A stretch of 64,000 nucleotides of DNA from Kitasatospora sp. NBC_00240. GTDB lineage: Bacteria; Actinomycetota; Actinomycetes; Streptomycetales; Streptomycetaceae. Under the pieces are notes generated by a model. The model was given only the letters and a program-made list of their open reading frames with translations. It was not told the origin of the DNA and searched no databases. Position 1 is the first letter of the stretch. Every line of letters starts with the position of its first letter. Below, one piece after another: positions 33,087 through 41,199 of the stretch. Made by a program: the position numbers and the translations under genes. The stretch covers positions 4,960,001 through 5,024,000 of the forward strand of contig NZ_JAPEMU010000001.1 of NCBI RefSeq assembly GCF_026342405.1, given 5' to 3'.

Positions 33087-34790
33087 ATGACGTCGAGCGC
33101 GCGTGACGAATCCACCGGGCCGGACCGGCCCGAAGAGGCCGCCGGGGCGGGATTCCACGCCCCCGTCGCGGTGGCGACCGGCCCCGCCGACCGGCCCGGC
33201 CCGCAGCCGGACACCGTCGTCGTCCCGGCCGACGAGGACCCGGTCGCCGCGGCCGGCAGCGAGGTGTTCGGCGGCCCGCCCGGCCGCCGCGCCCTGCTGG
33301 GGGTCTCCTGGTGGATCCCGGCGCGCTTCCTGGCGCTCGCCGTCATCCTGACCTCGGTGCTCGGCATGATGCAGAAGCTGCCCTGCTACGAGGGCGGTTG
33401 GTTCCAGGCAGGCTCGCCGCAGTACGTCCACGCCTGCTACAGCGACATCCCGCACCTGTTCACCGGTCGGGGCTTCGCGGACGGGCTGCACCCGTACGTC
33501 GACAAGATCCCGCAGGGCTCGCCGGACATGCAGTACCTCGAATACCCCGTGCTGACCGGCCTGTTCATGCAGGTCGCGGCCTGGCTCACGCCCGGCGGCG
33601 GGACGGGTCAGCAGCAGGAGCAGTGGTTCTGGGTGATCAACGCGGGCCTGCTGATGGCCTGCGCCGTGGTCGCCGTGGTGGCGATCTCCCGCACCCACCG
33701 GCGCCGCCCCTGGGACGCGCTGCTGTTCGCCCTCGCGCCCTGCCTGGCCCTCAACTCCACGATCAACTGGGACCTTCTGGCGGTCGCCCTGGCCGCGGTG
33801 GCGCTGGCCTGCTGGTCCAACTCGAAGGCCGTCCTGGCCGGTGTCTTCATCGGTCTGGCCACGGCCGCGAAGCTCTACCCGGTGCTGCTCCTCGGCCCGC
33901 TGCTGGTGCTCTGCTGGCGGGCCGGCCGGTGGCGGGAGTTCGGGCAGGCGCTGGGCGGCGCGGTGGCCGCCTGGCTGCTGGTGAACGTCCCGATCATGCT
34001 GGCCAACTTCGACGGCTGGGCGACCTTCTACACCTTCAGCAAGCACCGCAAGGAGGACTTCGGGTCCTTCTGGGTGATCCTGATGCAGAACCGCGGCGTC
34101 GGGCTGGAGAACCTCGACACCTACATCGCCCTGCTGCTCGTGCTCTGCGCCCTGGCGATCGGCTGGCTGGCGTTGTCGGCCCCGCGCCGCCCGCGCCTCG
34201 CGCAGCTGGGGTTCCTGATCGTGGCCGCGTTCGTCGTGACCAACAAGGTGTACTCGCCGCAGTACGTGCTCTGGCTGATCCCGCTCGCGGTGCTGGCCCG
34301 GCCGCGCTGGCGGGACTTCCTGGTCTGGCAGGCCTGCGAGGTGCTCTACACCCTCGGCATCTGGTCGCACCTGGGCTTCGTGACCGGCGGCAAGCAGCAC
34401 GGCATCGGGGACTCCTGGTACCACTTCGCGGTGGCCCTGCACCTGCTCGGCACGCTCTACCTGTGCGCCGTGATCGTCCGCGACATCCTGCTGCCGGACC
34501 GCGACCCGGTCCGCTGGGACGGCAGCGACGACCCGTCCGGCGGGGTGCTCGACGGCGCCCCGGACGTCTTCGTGCTCGGCTCGGCCCGGCGGCTGCGGGA
34601 GGACGCGACCTACGCCGCCTACGCGACGGGCGGCGCCGAGGGCTGGCTGACCGGCCCCGGGGCGGCCCCGGCTGACGCGGCGGACGAGGGCTGGCTGACC
34701 GGCCCCGCGGCCACCCCGGCCGACGCCGCGGGCGAGAGCTGGGCCGCGGCGGACCTGCCCGGCCTCCCCCGGCCGGCCGACGGGCGCTGA
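33087..34790 (+). CDS. GT87-family membrane glycosyltransferase
   Basis: Predicted polytopic glycosyltransferase of the GT-C fold, a family that uses polyprenyl-phosphate-mannose (mycobacterial mannosyltransferases). The 567-residue protein has about 10 membrane helices, beginning near WWIPARFLALAVILTSVLGM, with an early extracytoplasmic loop (EYPVLTGLFMQVAAWL) and the VYSPQYVLWLIPLAVLARPR helix in the C-terminal half. ATG 33087 (AGGA 8 nt upstream) is preferred to ATG 33078. The cytoplasmic tail carries two copies of a ~17-residue unit EGWLTGP-AAPADAAD. Ppm and ManA genes in this window could supply its donor, but no genetic link is visible. Confidence 0.8.
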   Translation: MTSSARDESTGPDRPEEAAGAGFHAPVAVATGPADRPGPQPDTVVVPADEDPVAAAGSEVFGGPPGRRALLGVSWWIPARFLALAVILTSVLGMMQKLPCYEGGWFQAGSPQYVHACYSDIPHLFTGRGFADGLHPYVDKIPQGSPDMQYLEYPVLTGLFMQVAAWLTPGGGTGQQQEQWFWVINAGLLMACAVVAVVAISRTHRRRPWDALLFALAPCLALNSTINWDLLAVALAAVALACWSNSKAVLAGVFIGLATAAKLYPVLLLGPLLVLCWRAGRWREFGQALGGAVAAWLLVNVPIMLANFDGWATFYTFSKHRKEDFGSFWVILMQNRGVGLENLDTYIALLLVLCALAIGWLALSAPRRPRLAQLGFLIVAAFVVTNKVYSPQYVLWLIPLAVLARPRWRDFLVWQACEVLYTLGIWSHLGFVTGGKQHGIGDSWYHFAVALHLLGTLYLCAVIVRDILLPDRDPVRWDGSDDPSGGVLDGAPDVFVLGSARRLREDATYAAYATGGAEGWLTGPGAAPADAADEGWLTGPAATPADAAGESWAAADLPGLPRPADGR

Positions 34791-34811
34791 GGGCGCACCA
34801 CCCGCGAGCAC

Positions 34812-34858
34812 GGAACGGGCCGGCGCCCGCACCCCAGGTGCGGCCGCCGGCCCGTTCC
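34812..34858. terminator. Bidirectional terminator between the GT87 and Alr-like genes
   Basis: Twenty-two-pair stem with a single mismatch (34812-34833 with 34837-34858) between two convergent genes, 20 bp from the Alr-like stop. Confidence 0.8.
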
Positions 34859-34878
34859 CGTGGTCCGGTCCGCCCGGG

Positions 34879-35913
34879 TCAGCGGTCGACCACCCGGTCG
34901 AAGTGCGTGGTGGTGTGCCGGACCTGCAGGCCGAGCTCGTCGCCGATCGCCGGCGGCCGGATCTCGGCGGACAGGAACAGCAGCGACACCTGCATGTGCG
35001 GCGGCTCGGCGAACCACAGCTGCTTGCCGTCCCAGTTGTACGGCGAGCGGGTCTTGTTGACGGTCGCCAGGCCGGCTCGGGCGATGCCCTTGGCGCGGGA
35101 GGAGACGCCCTGCACGTACTTCGGCGCCTCCAGCCCGATGCCGTGCGCGGTGCCGCCGGTGACCACCACCAGGTGCCCGTCGGAGGGCGCCGGGTGCTGC
35201 CGGTAGCCGTAGCGGTCGCCCTTGACCACGGGGGTCACGTCGAGGACCGTGCCGCGGACCTCCAGCGCGCCGCCGTCGCCCAGCCACAGCCGGGTGCCGA
35301 TCCGGGCCCGGAACACCGTGGCGGGGTAGCGCTCGGCGAGCCGGGCCATGCCCGCCGCGCCGAGGTGGCTGACGAACACGGTGCGGGTCGGCAGACCGGT
35401 GGCCGCGGCGGCGTCCACCCAGTGGGCGACCTCGTCCACCGGGTCGGAGCCGTCCGGCCGGTCCATCGGCAGGTGCAGGGCCAGGCCCTCGAAGGAGACG
35501 CTGTCCACCATCTCGGCCACCGCCGCCAGGTCGCCGGCGGCGATGCCGTGCCGCCGCATGCTGGTCATGCACTCCACGACCACCCGTGCGCCCGGCACCG
35601 CCCGCAGCGCGTCGGTGCTCGCCACCGTGCGGATGACCCGGGCGTGCGGCAGCGGCAGCACCTCCTCGCCGATCCGGTACGGCGTCAGCACCAGCAGCTC
35701 GCCGCCGTACCAGGTGGCCGCGTCGGCCGCCTCGTAGGCGGTGCCGACGGCCAGGATGCCGGTGCCGAGCCGGGTCGCCTCCTCGGCGAGCCGCTGGTTG
35801 CCCAGGCCGTAGCCGTTGCCCTTGGCCACGGGCACCAGACCGGGGAACTCGGCCAGCACGGACTGCTGGTGAGTGCGCCAGCGGTCGGTGTCGAGGTAGA
35901 GCGACAGCGTCAT
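34879..35913 (-). CDS. Alanine racemase-fold PLP protein
   Basis: Resembles alanine racemase but is not an obvious housekeeping copy. The 344-residue protein has the PLP-lysine segment VAKGNGYGLG (residues 28-37, compare VKANAYGHG), a TIM-barrel continuation, and a C-terminal beta domain with VVKGDRYGYRQ where racemases carry their catalytic tyrosine. It is ~25 residues shorter than typical Alr. ATG 35913 follows GGGAGATGACCC. It lies 56 bp downstream of femX on the same strand, so the two are probably co-transcribed, pointing to a role in peptidoglycan stem or bridge amino acids. Whether it racemises Ala or another amino acid cannot be decided. Confidence 0.75.
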   Translation of the reverse strand: MTLSLYLDTDRWRTHQQSVLAEFPGLVPVAKGNGYGLGNQRLAEEATRLGTGILAVGTAYEAADAATWYGGELLVLTPYRIGEEVLPLPHARVIRTVASTDALRAVPGARVVVECMTSMRRHGIAAGDLAAVAEMVDSVSFEGLALHLPMDRPDGSDPVDEVAHWVDAAAATGLPTRTVFVSHLGAAGMARLAERYPATVFRARIGTRLWLGDGGALEVRGTVLDVTPVVKGDRYGYRQHPAPSDGHLVVVTGGTAHGIGLEAPKYVQGVSSRAKGIARAGLATVNKTRSPYNWDGKQLWFAEPPHMQVSLLFLSAEIRPPAIGDELGLQVRHTTTHFDRVVDR

Positions 35914-35969
35914 CGGGTCATCTCCCGGAGGAATGGGGACGAGAAGGGGGACAGCGGGCGGAGCGGGGC

Positions 35970-37088
35970 TCAGCGCCGCGACATGTAGATGTCGAGGGCC
36001 TTGTGCAGCAGCTTGTTGAGCGGGAAGTCCCACTCGCCGAGGTACTCGGCGGCCTGGCCGCCGGTGCCGACCTTGAACTGGATCAGGCCGAACAGGTGGT
36101 CGTTCTCGTCCAGGGTGTCACTGATGCCCCGCAGGTCGTACACCCCGCCGCCGAGCGCGTACGAGTCGCGCATCATCCGCCACTGGATGGCGTTGGACGG
36201 CTTGACCTCGCGCTTGTGGTTCGCCGAGGCGCCGTAGGAGTACCAGATGTGCTCGCCCACCACGAGCATGGTGGTCGCCGCCAGCGGCTCCCCCTCGTGG
36301 TACGCGATGTACAGCCGCATCCGGTTCGGGTCCTCGGCCGTCAGCGCGTTCCACATCCGCTGGAAGTACGCGAGCGGTCGCGGCGTGAAGCGGTCGCGCT
36401 CGGCCGTTACCAGGTAGAGCTGGTGGAAGACCGCCAGGTCCTCGTAGCCGCCCTGGACGACCTCGACGCCGCTCTTCTCGGCCTTCTTGATGTTGCGCCG
36501 CCAGAGCTGGTTGAAGCCCTTCTGGATGTCGTCCAGCGAGCGGTTGGCCAGCGGCACCTGGAACACGTAGCGCGGCTGTACGTCGCCGAAGCCGGCGCCA
36601 CCGTCCTCGCCCTGCAGCCAGCCGGACTTCCGCAGCCGGTCGGCCACCTCGAAGGCGCGGGCCTCGTACCAGTCGGCCTCGACGTCGCGCAGCCGCTTGG
36701 CCTGCTTGGCGGCGATCGCCTCCTTGATGGTCGGCGCGTCCCAGCGCCGGATCACCACCGGCGGGCCCATCTTCACGGAGAACGCGCCCTGCGACTTGAG
36801 GTGCGCCAGCATCGGCTCCAGCCAGCGGTCCAGGTCGCGGTCGAACCAGTCGATCACCGGGCCCTCGGGCAGGTAGGCCAGGTAGCGCTTGATCTTCGGG
36901 AGCTGGCGGTAGAGCACCAGGCCGGCCCCGACGATCTCGCCCGACTCGTCGATCCAGCCGATCGATTCGGAGCGCCACTCCGCCTTGACGTCGCCCCAGG
37001 ACGGCACCTGCATGTGGCTGGCCGAGGCACGGGTCCTGATGAAGGCGAGGTGCTCCTCGCGGGTGATCGTCCTCAGGCGCAGACTCAT
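35970..37088 (-). CDS. femX: FemX-type peptidoglycan bridge aminoacyltransferase
   Basis: Fem/GNAT-fold enzyme that uses aminoacyl-tRNA to add the bridge amino acid to lipid II; in Streptomyces FemX adds the first glycine to LL-diaminopimelate. The 372-residue protein has tandem GNAT-like halves, with the ISDTLDENDHLFGLIQFKVG and YLAYLPEGPVIDWFD segments typical of FemABX, a helical hairpin-like stretch RRNIKKAEKSGVEVVQ, and IWYSYGASANHKREVKPSNA in the substrate channel. ATG 37088 follows ACAAGGAGCACCGAGC, a strong site. It heads a two-gene unit with the Alr-like gene and lies upstream of the ribosomal protein cluster, as in other streptomycetes. Confidence 0.9.
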   Translation of the reverse strand: MSLRLRTITREEHLAFIRTRASASHMQVPSWGDVKAEWRSESIGWIDESGEIVGAGLVLYRQLPKIKRYLAYLPEGPVIDWFDRDLDRWLEPMLAHLKSQGAFSVKMGPPVVIRRWDAPTIKEAIAAKQAKRLRDVEADWYEARAFEVADRLRKSGWLQGEDGGAGFGDVQPRYVFQVPLANRSLDDIQKGFNQLWRRNIKKAEKSGVEVVQGGYEDLAVFHQLYLVTAERDRFTPRPLAYFQRMWNALTAEDPNRMRLYIAYHEGEPLAATTMLVVGEHIWYSYGASANHKREVKPSNAIQWRMMRDSYALGGGVYDLRGISDTLDENDHLFGLIQFKVGTGGQAAEYLGEWDFPLNKLLHKALDIYMSRR

Positions 37089-37183
37089 GCTCGGTGCTCC
37101 TTGTCGGTCGGGCTTTGCTGCCCAGGGTCTGGCTGTGACCCTATCGTCCGGATCCCGGACGGCTTCGGGCGCGGGCAGTGCGA

Positions 37184-37230
37184 CGCCCCCGTCCGGTCAC
37201 CTGTCCATCAACAGGTACGAGACGGGGGCG
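37184..37230 (-). terminator. Nested inverted repeat between the small membrane gene and femX
   Basis: Outer perfect 10-bp arms (37184-37193 with 37221-37230) enclose a second hairpin (37200-37204 with 37211-37215). It lies 50 bp after the stop of the small membrane protein gene and is probably its terminator. Confidence 0.55.
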
Positions 37231-37280
37231 CCTGGGGTTCCGCCGGCGGCGGACCTCATGGGCGCGTCAGCGCGCGGGGC

Positions 37281-37577
37281 TCACCAGATGCCGCCGTGGG
37301 CGATGCCCAGGTAGAGGCCCCACGCGGACATGCCCGTCGCGATGACCAGCACGAACCGTTCCGCCGTGGTGACCGAGATGAACTGGCCCCACATTCCCGT
37401 GGCCACGCCGACGAGGCCGGCCAGCGAGGTCAGCAGATGGAGTCCGTAGAAGAACGAGGTCGTGAAGGCCAGCACCCCCAGGAGGGCGGTGATGCCCACC
37501 AGGGTGTTCTCGCGGGGATGCCGGTGGCCGTCGGTGTTGAGGGTGAGCGCGGGGAACCGGGGCATGGTCTGAGCCAT
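37281..37577 (-). CDS. Small conserved membrane protein
   Basis: Function unknown. The 98-residue product has a short hydrophilic start (MAQTMPRFPALTLNTDGHRH) and about three closely spaced membrane helices: LVGITALLGVLAFTTSFFYG, LAGLVGVATGMWGQFISV and FVLVIATGMSAWGLYLGIAH. The start at ATG 37577 has a near-perfect Shine-Dalgarno CAGGAGGTGGGACTC, so it is clearly translated. It lies upstream of femX on the same strand and diverges from rpsF. Similar small membrane genes occur at this place in related genomes, to my recollection. Confidence 0.75.
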   Translation of the reverse strand: MAQTMPRFPALTLNTDGHRHPRENTLVGITALLGVLAFTTSFFYGLHLLTSLAGLVGVATGMWGQFISVTTAERFVLVIATGMSAWGLYLGIAHGGIW

Positions 37578-37889
37578 GAGTCCCACCTCCTGAGGAGGAG
37601 ACGAACGAGCGGGCGGTCGCAGCCGTCGCGGCCTTCCGTCCAGATTGCGGTGGTTGGGGCATGGATCACAACCCCTATGCATTTTGTTCGCCCGACCGGG
37701 TGCGGGTAGGCTGTGCGGTCTGCACTGGTGTAGTTGTGCCCCCTCGTGCCCTCTTGCGGGAACGGCGGGCCACATTGTCGGACCCGGCCGCTACGGTGGC
37801 CGTGTCGTCACTGCTCCGGTGCCGACGCTGCACAACCCTCCTGCCACGGAGAGACCGTGGCCGTTGAGTCCAAAGGAGGTGGGTTACCC
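37578..37889. other. Divergent upstream region of rpsF
   Basis: A 312-bp gap. It contains the candidate rpsF promoter at 37684-37712 and a ~170-nt rpsF leader. No other structured element is clear. Confidence 0.5.
37684..37712 (+). promoter_or_regulatory. Candidate rpsF promoter
   Basis: TTGTTC (37684-37689) and TAGGCT (37707-37712), 17 bp apart, fit the principal sigma consensus and drive the rpsF-ssb-rpsR-rplI genes. Confidence 0.6.
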
Positions 37890-38180
37890 ATGCGTCACTA
37901 CGAGCTGATGGTCATCCTCGACCCGTCGGTCGAGGAGCGCGCTGTCTCCCCCCTGATCGAGAACTTCCTCAACGTCGTCCGCACCGGTGGCGGCAACGTC
38001 GAGAAGATCGACACCTGGGGCCGTCGCCGTCTGGCCTACGAGATCAACAAGCAGTCCGAGGGCATCTACTCGGTCATCGACCTCAAGGCCACGCCTGAGG
38101 TCGTCAAGGAGCTCGACCGCCAGCTCAGCCTGAGCGAGTCGGTTCTCCGGACCAAGGTCCTGCGCCCGGACACCCACTGA
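37890..38180 (+). CDS. rpsF: 30S ribosomal protein S6
   Basis: Small-subunit protein that pairs with S18 on 16S rRNA. The 96-residue sequence is full length, beginning RHYELMVILDPSVEERAVSP and ending VLRTKVLRPDTH, with the conserved WGRRRLAYEINKQSEGIYSV. ATG 37890 follows AAAGGAGGTGGG, a very strong ribosome-binding site. It opens the conserved rpsF-ssb-rpsR-rplI cluster linking translation and replication; a parS site sits in the 105-bp gap before ssb. Confidence 0.97.
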   Translation: MRHYELMVILDPSVEERAVSPLIENFLNVVRTGGGNVEKIDTWGRRRLAYEINKQSEGIYSVIDLKATPEVVKELDRQLSLSESVLRTKVLRPDTH

Positions 38181-38223
38181 GCCACCTCTGACGCCTCCGG
38201 GCGTCGGGTGACTCGCGTCGCCT

Positions 38224-38237
38224 GTTTCACGTGAAAC
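38224..38237. other. parS site 8
   Basis: Perfect GTTTCACGTGAAAC (16 bp palindromic with flanking T and A) in the rpsF-ssb gap, 36 kb from oriC. Confidence 0.95.
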
Positions 38238-38285
38238 AACGCGGCGAGCATTGAACGCGGACTCCATCGAGAGGTCACCACCACC

Positions 38286-38897
38286 ATGGCAGGCGAGACC
38301 GTCATCACCCTCGTCGGCAATCTCGTCGACGATCCCGAGCTGCGCTTCACCCCGTCGGGTGCGGCGGTCGCGAAGTTCCGCATCGCGTCCACCCCCCGCA
38401 CCTTCGACCGCCAGACGAACGAGTGGAAGGACGGCGAGAGCCTCTTCCTCACGTGCAACGTCTGGCGGCAGCCGGCGGAGAACGTGGCCGAGTCGCTGCA
38501 GCGTGGCATGCGCGTCATCGTGCAGGGCCGACTGCGCCAGCGGTCTTACGAGACCAAGGAAGGCGAGAAGCGGACGGTCTTCGAGGTCGAGGTCGACGAG
38601 GTGGGCCCGAGCCTGCGCTCGGCGACCGCCAAGGTCACCCGTGCCAACCGGTCCGGCGCCCCTGGCGGCTCCGGTGCCCCCGGTGGTGGCGGCGGCTTCG
38701 GCGGCGGCCAGCAGGGCGGCGGCGGGTACGGCGGCGGGCAGCAGGGTGGCGGCAGCTGGGGTGGAAACTCCGGCGGCGGCCAGTCCGGCCCGTCCGACGA
38801 CCCGTGGGCGTCCAGCGCTCCCTCTGGTGGAAACCAGGGTGGCGGCAGCTGGGGTGCCCCGTCCGGTGGCGGCTTCTCGGAAGAGCCCCCGTTCTAA
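38286..38897 (+). CDS. ssb: Single-stranded DNA-binding protein
   Basis: Coats and protects single-stranded DNA during replication and repair and recruits partners through its tail. The 203-residue protein has an OB-fold (about 1-115, GNLVDDPELRFTPSGAAVAK, TCNVWRQPAENVAESLQRGM) followed by a long Gly/Gln-rich disordered linker with GGGQQGGG repeats and the acidic interaction tip EEPPF. ATG 38286 follows GAGGTCACCACC. It is the essential SSB by its place between rpsF and rpsR; the Gly-rich linker is longer than in Escherichia coli. Confidence 0.97.
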   Translation: MAGETVITLVGNLVDDPELRFTPSGAAVAKFRIASTPRTFDRQTNEWKDGESLFLTCNVWRQPAENVAESLQRGMRVIVQGRLRQRSYETKEGEKRTVFEVEVDEVGPSLRSATAKVTRANRSGAPGGSGAPGGGGGFGGGQQGGGGYGGGQQGGGSWGGNSGGGQSGPSDDPWASSAPSGGNQGGGSWGAPSGGGFSEEPPF

Positions 38898-38974
38898 AGC
38901 TGACAGATTTCGTGCGGACCGGGCACCCGCGTTGACCCGCGGGCCCGGGCCGTGAAAACCAAATGGAGCAAACG

Positions 38975-39211
38975 ATGGCGAAGCCGCCTGCTCGCAAGCC
39001 TAAGAAGAAGGTTTGCGTCTTCTGCAAGGACAAGGTCAACTACGTTGACTACAAGGACACGAACTTGCTCCGCAAGTTCATCTCCGACCGCGGGAAGATC
39101 CGCGCCCGCCGGGTCACCGGCAACTGCACCCAGCACCAGCGCGACGTCGCCACGGCCGTGAAGAACAGCCGTGAGATGGCGCTGCTGCCCTACACCAGCA
39201 CCGCGCGCTAA
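38975..39211 (+). CDS. rpsR: 30S ribosomal protein S18
   Basis: Small-subunit protein that binds 16S rRNA with S6. The 78-residue sequence is full length (RKFISDRGKIRARRVTGNCTQHQRDVATAVKNSREMALLPY). It keeps the cysteine pair CVFC near residue 14-17 plus Cys and His in NCTQHQ, so it is the zinc-binding form; actinobacteria often carry a second, zinc-free S18 for zinc starvation elsewhere. ATG 38975 follows ATGGAGCAAACG. Confidence 0.96.
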   Translation: MAKPPARKPKKKVCVFCKDKVNYVDYKDTNLLRKFISDRGKIRARRVTGNCTQHQRDVATAVKNSREMALLPYTSTAR

Positions 39212-39228
39212 GAGAGGGTGACCGAATA

Positions 39229-39675
39229 ATGAAGATCATCCTCACTCACGAGGTGCCGGGTCTCGGCGGCGCCGGCGAGGTCGTCGAGGTCAAGGACGGC
39301 TACGCCCGCAACTACCTGGTCCCGCGTGGCTTCGCCATCCGCTGGACCAAGGGCGGCCAGAAGGACGTCGACGCCATCCGTCGCGCCCGCAAGGTTCACG
39401 CCATCCAGACGCTCGAGGCCGCCAACGAGGTCAAGGGCAAGCTCGAGGGCCTCCAGGTCAAGCTGGCCGTTCGCTCCGGCGACGCCGGCCGCCTGTTCGG
39501 CTCGGTGACCCAGGCCGACGTCGTGGAGGCCGTCAAGGCCGCCGGCGGCCCGGTCGTGGACAAGCGCGCCGTCGCGATCGCCTCGCCGATCAAGACCGTG
39601 GGCACCCACAAGGTCTCGGTCAAGCTGCACGCCGACGTCCAGGCCAACCTCGACGTCGCCGTCGTGTCTGCCTGA
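39229..39675 (+). CDS. rplI: 50S ribosomal protein L9
   Basis: Large-subunit protein that binds 23S rRNA near the L1 stalk. The 148-residue sequence has the N-terminal rRNA-binding domain (LGGAGEVVEVKDGYARNYLV), a connecting helix (AIQTLEAANEVKGKLEGLQV) and the C-terminal domain (SVTQADVVEAVKA). ATG 39229 is 17 bp after rpsR with GAGAGGGTG upstream. A strong hairpin follows, ending the cluster. Confidence 0.97.
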   Translation: MKIILTHEVPGLGGAGEVVEVKDGYARNYLVPRGFAIRWTKGGQKDVDAIRRARKVHAIQTLEAANEVKGKLEGLQVKLAVRSGDAGRLFGSVTQADVVEAVKAAGGPVVDKRAVAIASPIKTVGTHKVSVKLHADVQANLDVAVVSA

Positions 39676-39693
39676 GTTCCGTAGCAGTGGCTT

Positions 39694-39726
39694 GAGGGCC
39701 GGGCTCCGACAAGGAGCCCGGCCCTC
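39694..39726 (+). terminator. Terminator after rplI
   Basis: Perfect 14-bp stem (39694-39707 with 39713-39726) and 5-nt loop, 18 bp after the rplI stop, followed by GGTCGTTCC. The next gene (MATE) is convergent. Confidence 0.8.
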
Positions 39727-39840
39727 GGTCGTTCCCGGTGCCCGGCGGCCACCGCCAGGCGGTCGCCGGTCGTGGTCGGCTTCCCGTGGTCGGCGTGCCG
39801 TGCCCCGCGGGCGGCCCCCGCGGTCGGGCCGTCGGGCCGC

Positions 39841-41199
39841 TCAGGGCCGGACGGCGCCGGTGACCAGCCACTTGCCGCTCCGCGCCCGGCCGCACAGGAA
39901 GGCGCCGCGGACCAGCATGAACAGGTTCATCGCCCACCACAGACCGGCCAGGCCGAGGCCCAGGGCCGGCACCGCGAGGGCGGCCGGGACGAAGGCCACC
40001 AGGGTGCCGAGCATGGCCCAGGCCAGGTAGGTGCCGTCGCCCGCGCCCATCAGCACCCCGTCCAGCACGAACACCACACCCGCGGCGGGCTGGCTCAGCG
40101 CCACCAGCAGCAGCACGTCGTCGAGCTGCGCCTGGACCGCCGGGTCCGGTGTGAACAGCGGGACGTACAGCGGTCGGGCGAGCACCAGCAGCAGTCCGAG
40201 CAGGACACCGCAGCCGACGCCCCACTCGACCATCCGGCGGGTCGCCGCCCGGGTCCCGGGGACGTCCCCGGCGCCCAGGTGACGCCCGACGATGGCCTGG
40301 CCGGCGATCGCGATGGCGTCCAGGGCGAACGCCATGAAGATCCACAGGGTCATGGCGATCTGGTGGCCGGCGATCTGGTCGTCGCCGAGCCGGGCGGCCA
40401 CGGCGGTGGCGATCATCAGGACGGCCCGCAGGCTGAGGGTGCGGACCATCAGCGGGCCGCCGGCCCTGGCGCAGGCCCGGATGCCGGCCGGGTCCGGCCG
40501 CAGGCCGGCGCCCTCCCGGCGGGCCCCGCGGACCACCACGACCAGGTAGACGGCGGCCATCCCGGTCTGGGCCAGCACGGTGCCCCAGGCCGAGCCGGCC
40601 ACCCCGAGGCCGGCCCCGTACACCAGGAGGACGTTCAGGCCCAGGTTCGCGGCGAACCCGCCGACGGCCACCACCAGCGGGGTCCGGGTGTCCTGCAGTC
40701 CGCGCAGCACGCCGGTGGCAGCCATCACCATGAGCATCGCGGGCAGACCGAGAGAGCTGATCCGCAGGTACGTCACGGCGTGCGGCGCGGCGGTGGGGGA
40801 GGCGCCCAGCAGGGACACCGCCCAGGGGGCCAGCAGCAGGGCCAGCACGACCACGCCGAGCGAGAGCAGCAGGGCGAGCCAGATACCGTCCAGACCCTGC
40901 TGGACGGCGGCCCGGCGGTCCCCGGCGCCGATCCGGCGGGCGACCGCGGCGGTGGTCGCGTAGGCCAGGAAGACGAACACCCCGGCGACGGTGCTGAGGG
41001 CGGCGGCGGCGACGCCCACCCCGGCGAGCTGCGGGGTGCCCAGGTGGCCGACGATCGCGGAGTCGGCCATCAGGAACAGCGGCTCGGCGACCAGCGCGCC
41101 GAAGGCCGGCACCGCGAGGGCGAGGATCTCGCGGTCGTGCCGGCGCCGGTCGCGGCTGCGGAGGTCTGCGGGGAGCGTCATGCCGGTCAGCCTACTCAT
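39841..41199 (-). CDS. MATE family efflux transporter
   Basis: Predicted 12-helix multidrug/toxin exporter of the MATE (DinF-like) branch, driven by Na+ or H+. The 452-residue protein shows LALAVPAFGALVAEPLFLMA and ADSAIVGHLGTPQLAG in helix 1-2, VLRGLQDTRTPLVVAVGGFA in the middle, and AIAGQAIVGRHLGAGD in the second half, matching the family repeat. Start taken as ATG 41199; ATG 41181 is equally plausible, as neither has a good Shine-Dalgarno. The 5' end overlaps the first of the DnaA boxes upstream of the divergent dnaB. A MATE gene next to dnaB is a conserved streptomycete arrangement; its substrate is unknown. Confidence 0.9.
   Translation of the reverse strand: MSRLTGMTLPADLRSRDRRRHDREILALAVPAFGALVAEPLFLMADSAIVGHLGTPQLAGVGVAAAALSTVAGVFVFLAYATTAAVARRIGAGDRRAAVQQGLDGIWLALLLSLGVVVLALLLAPWAVSLLGASPTAAPHAVTYLRISSLGLPAMLMVMAATGVLRGLQDTRTPLVVAVGGFAANLGLNVLLVYGAGLGVAGSAWGTVLAQTGMAAVYLVVVVRGARREGAGLRPDPAGIRACARAGGPLMVRTLSLRAVLMIATAVAARLGDDQIAGHQIAMTLWIFMAFALDAIAIAGQAIVGRHLGAGDVPGTRAATRRMVEWGVGCGVLLGLLLVLARPLYVPLFTPDPAVQAQLDDVLLLVALSQPAAGVVFVLDGVLMGAGDGTYLAWAMLGTLVAFVPAALAVPALGLGLAGLWWAMNLFMLVRGAFLCGRARSGKWLVTGAVRP

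Noticed and set aside
30232..34832. Long minus-strand frames opposite the PBP and GT87 genes
   Set aside because: Antisense to genes with complete catalytic motifs; composition typical of a high-GC shadow.
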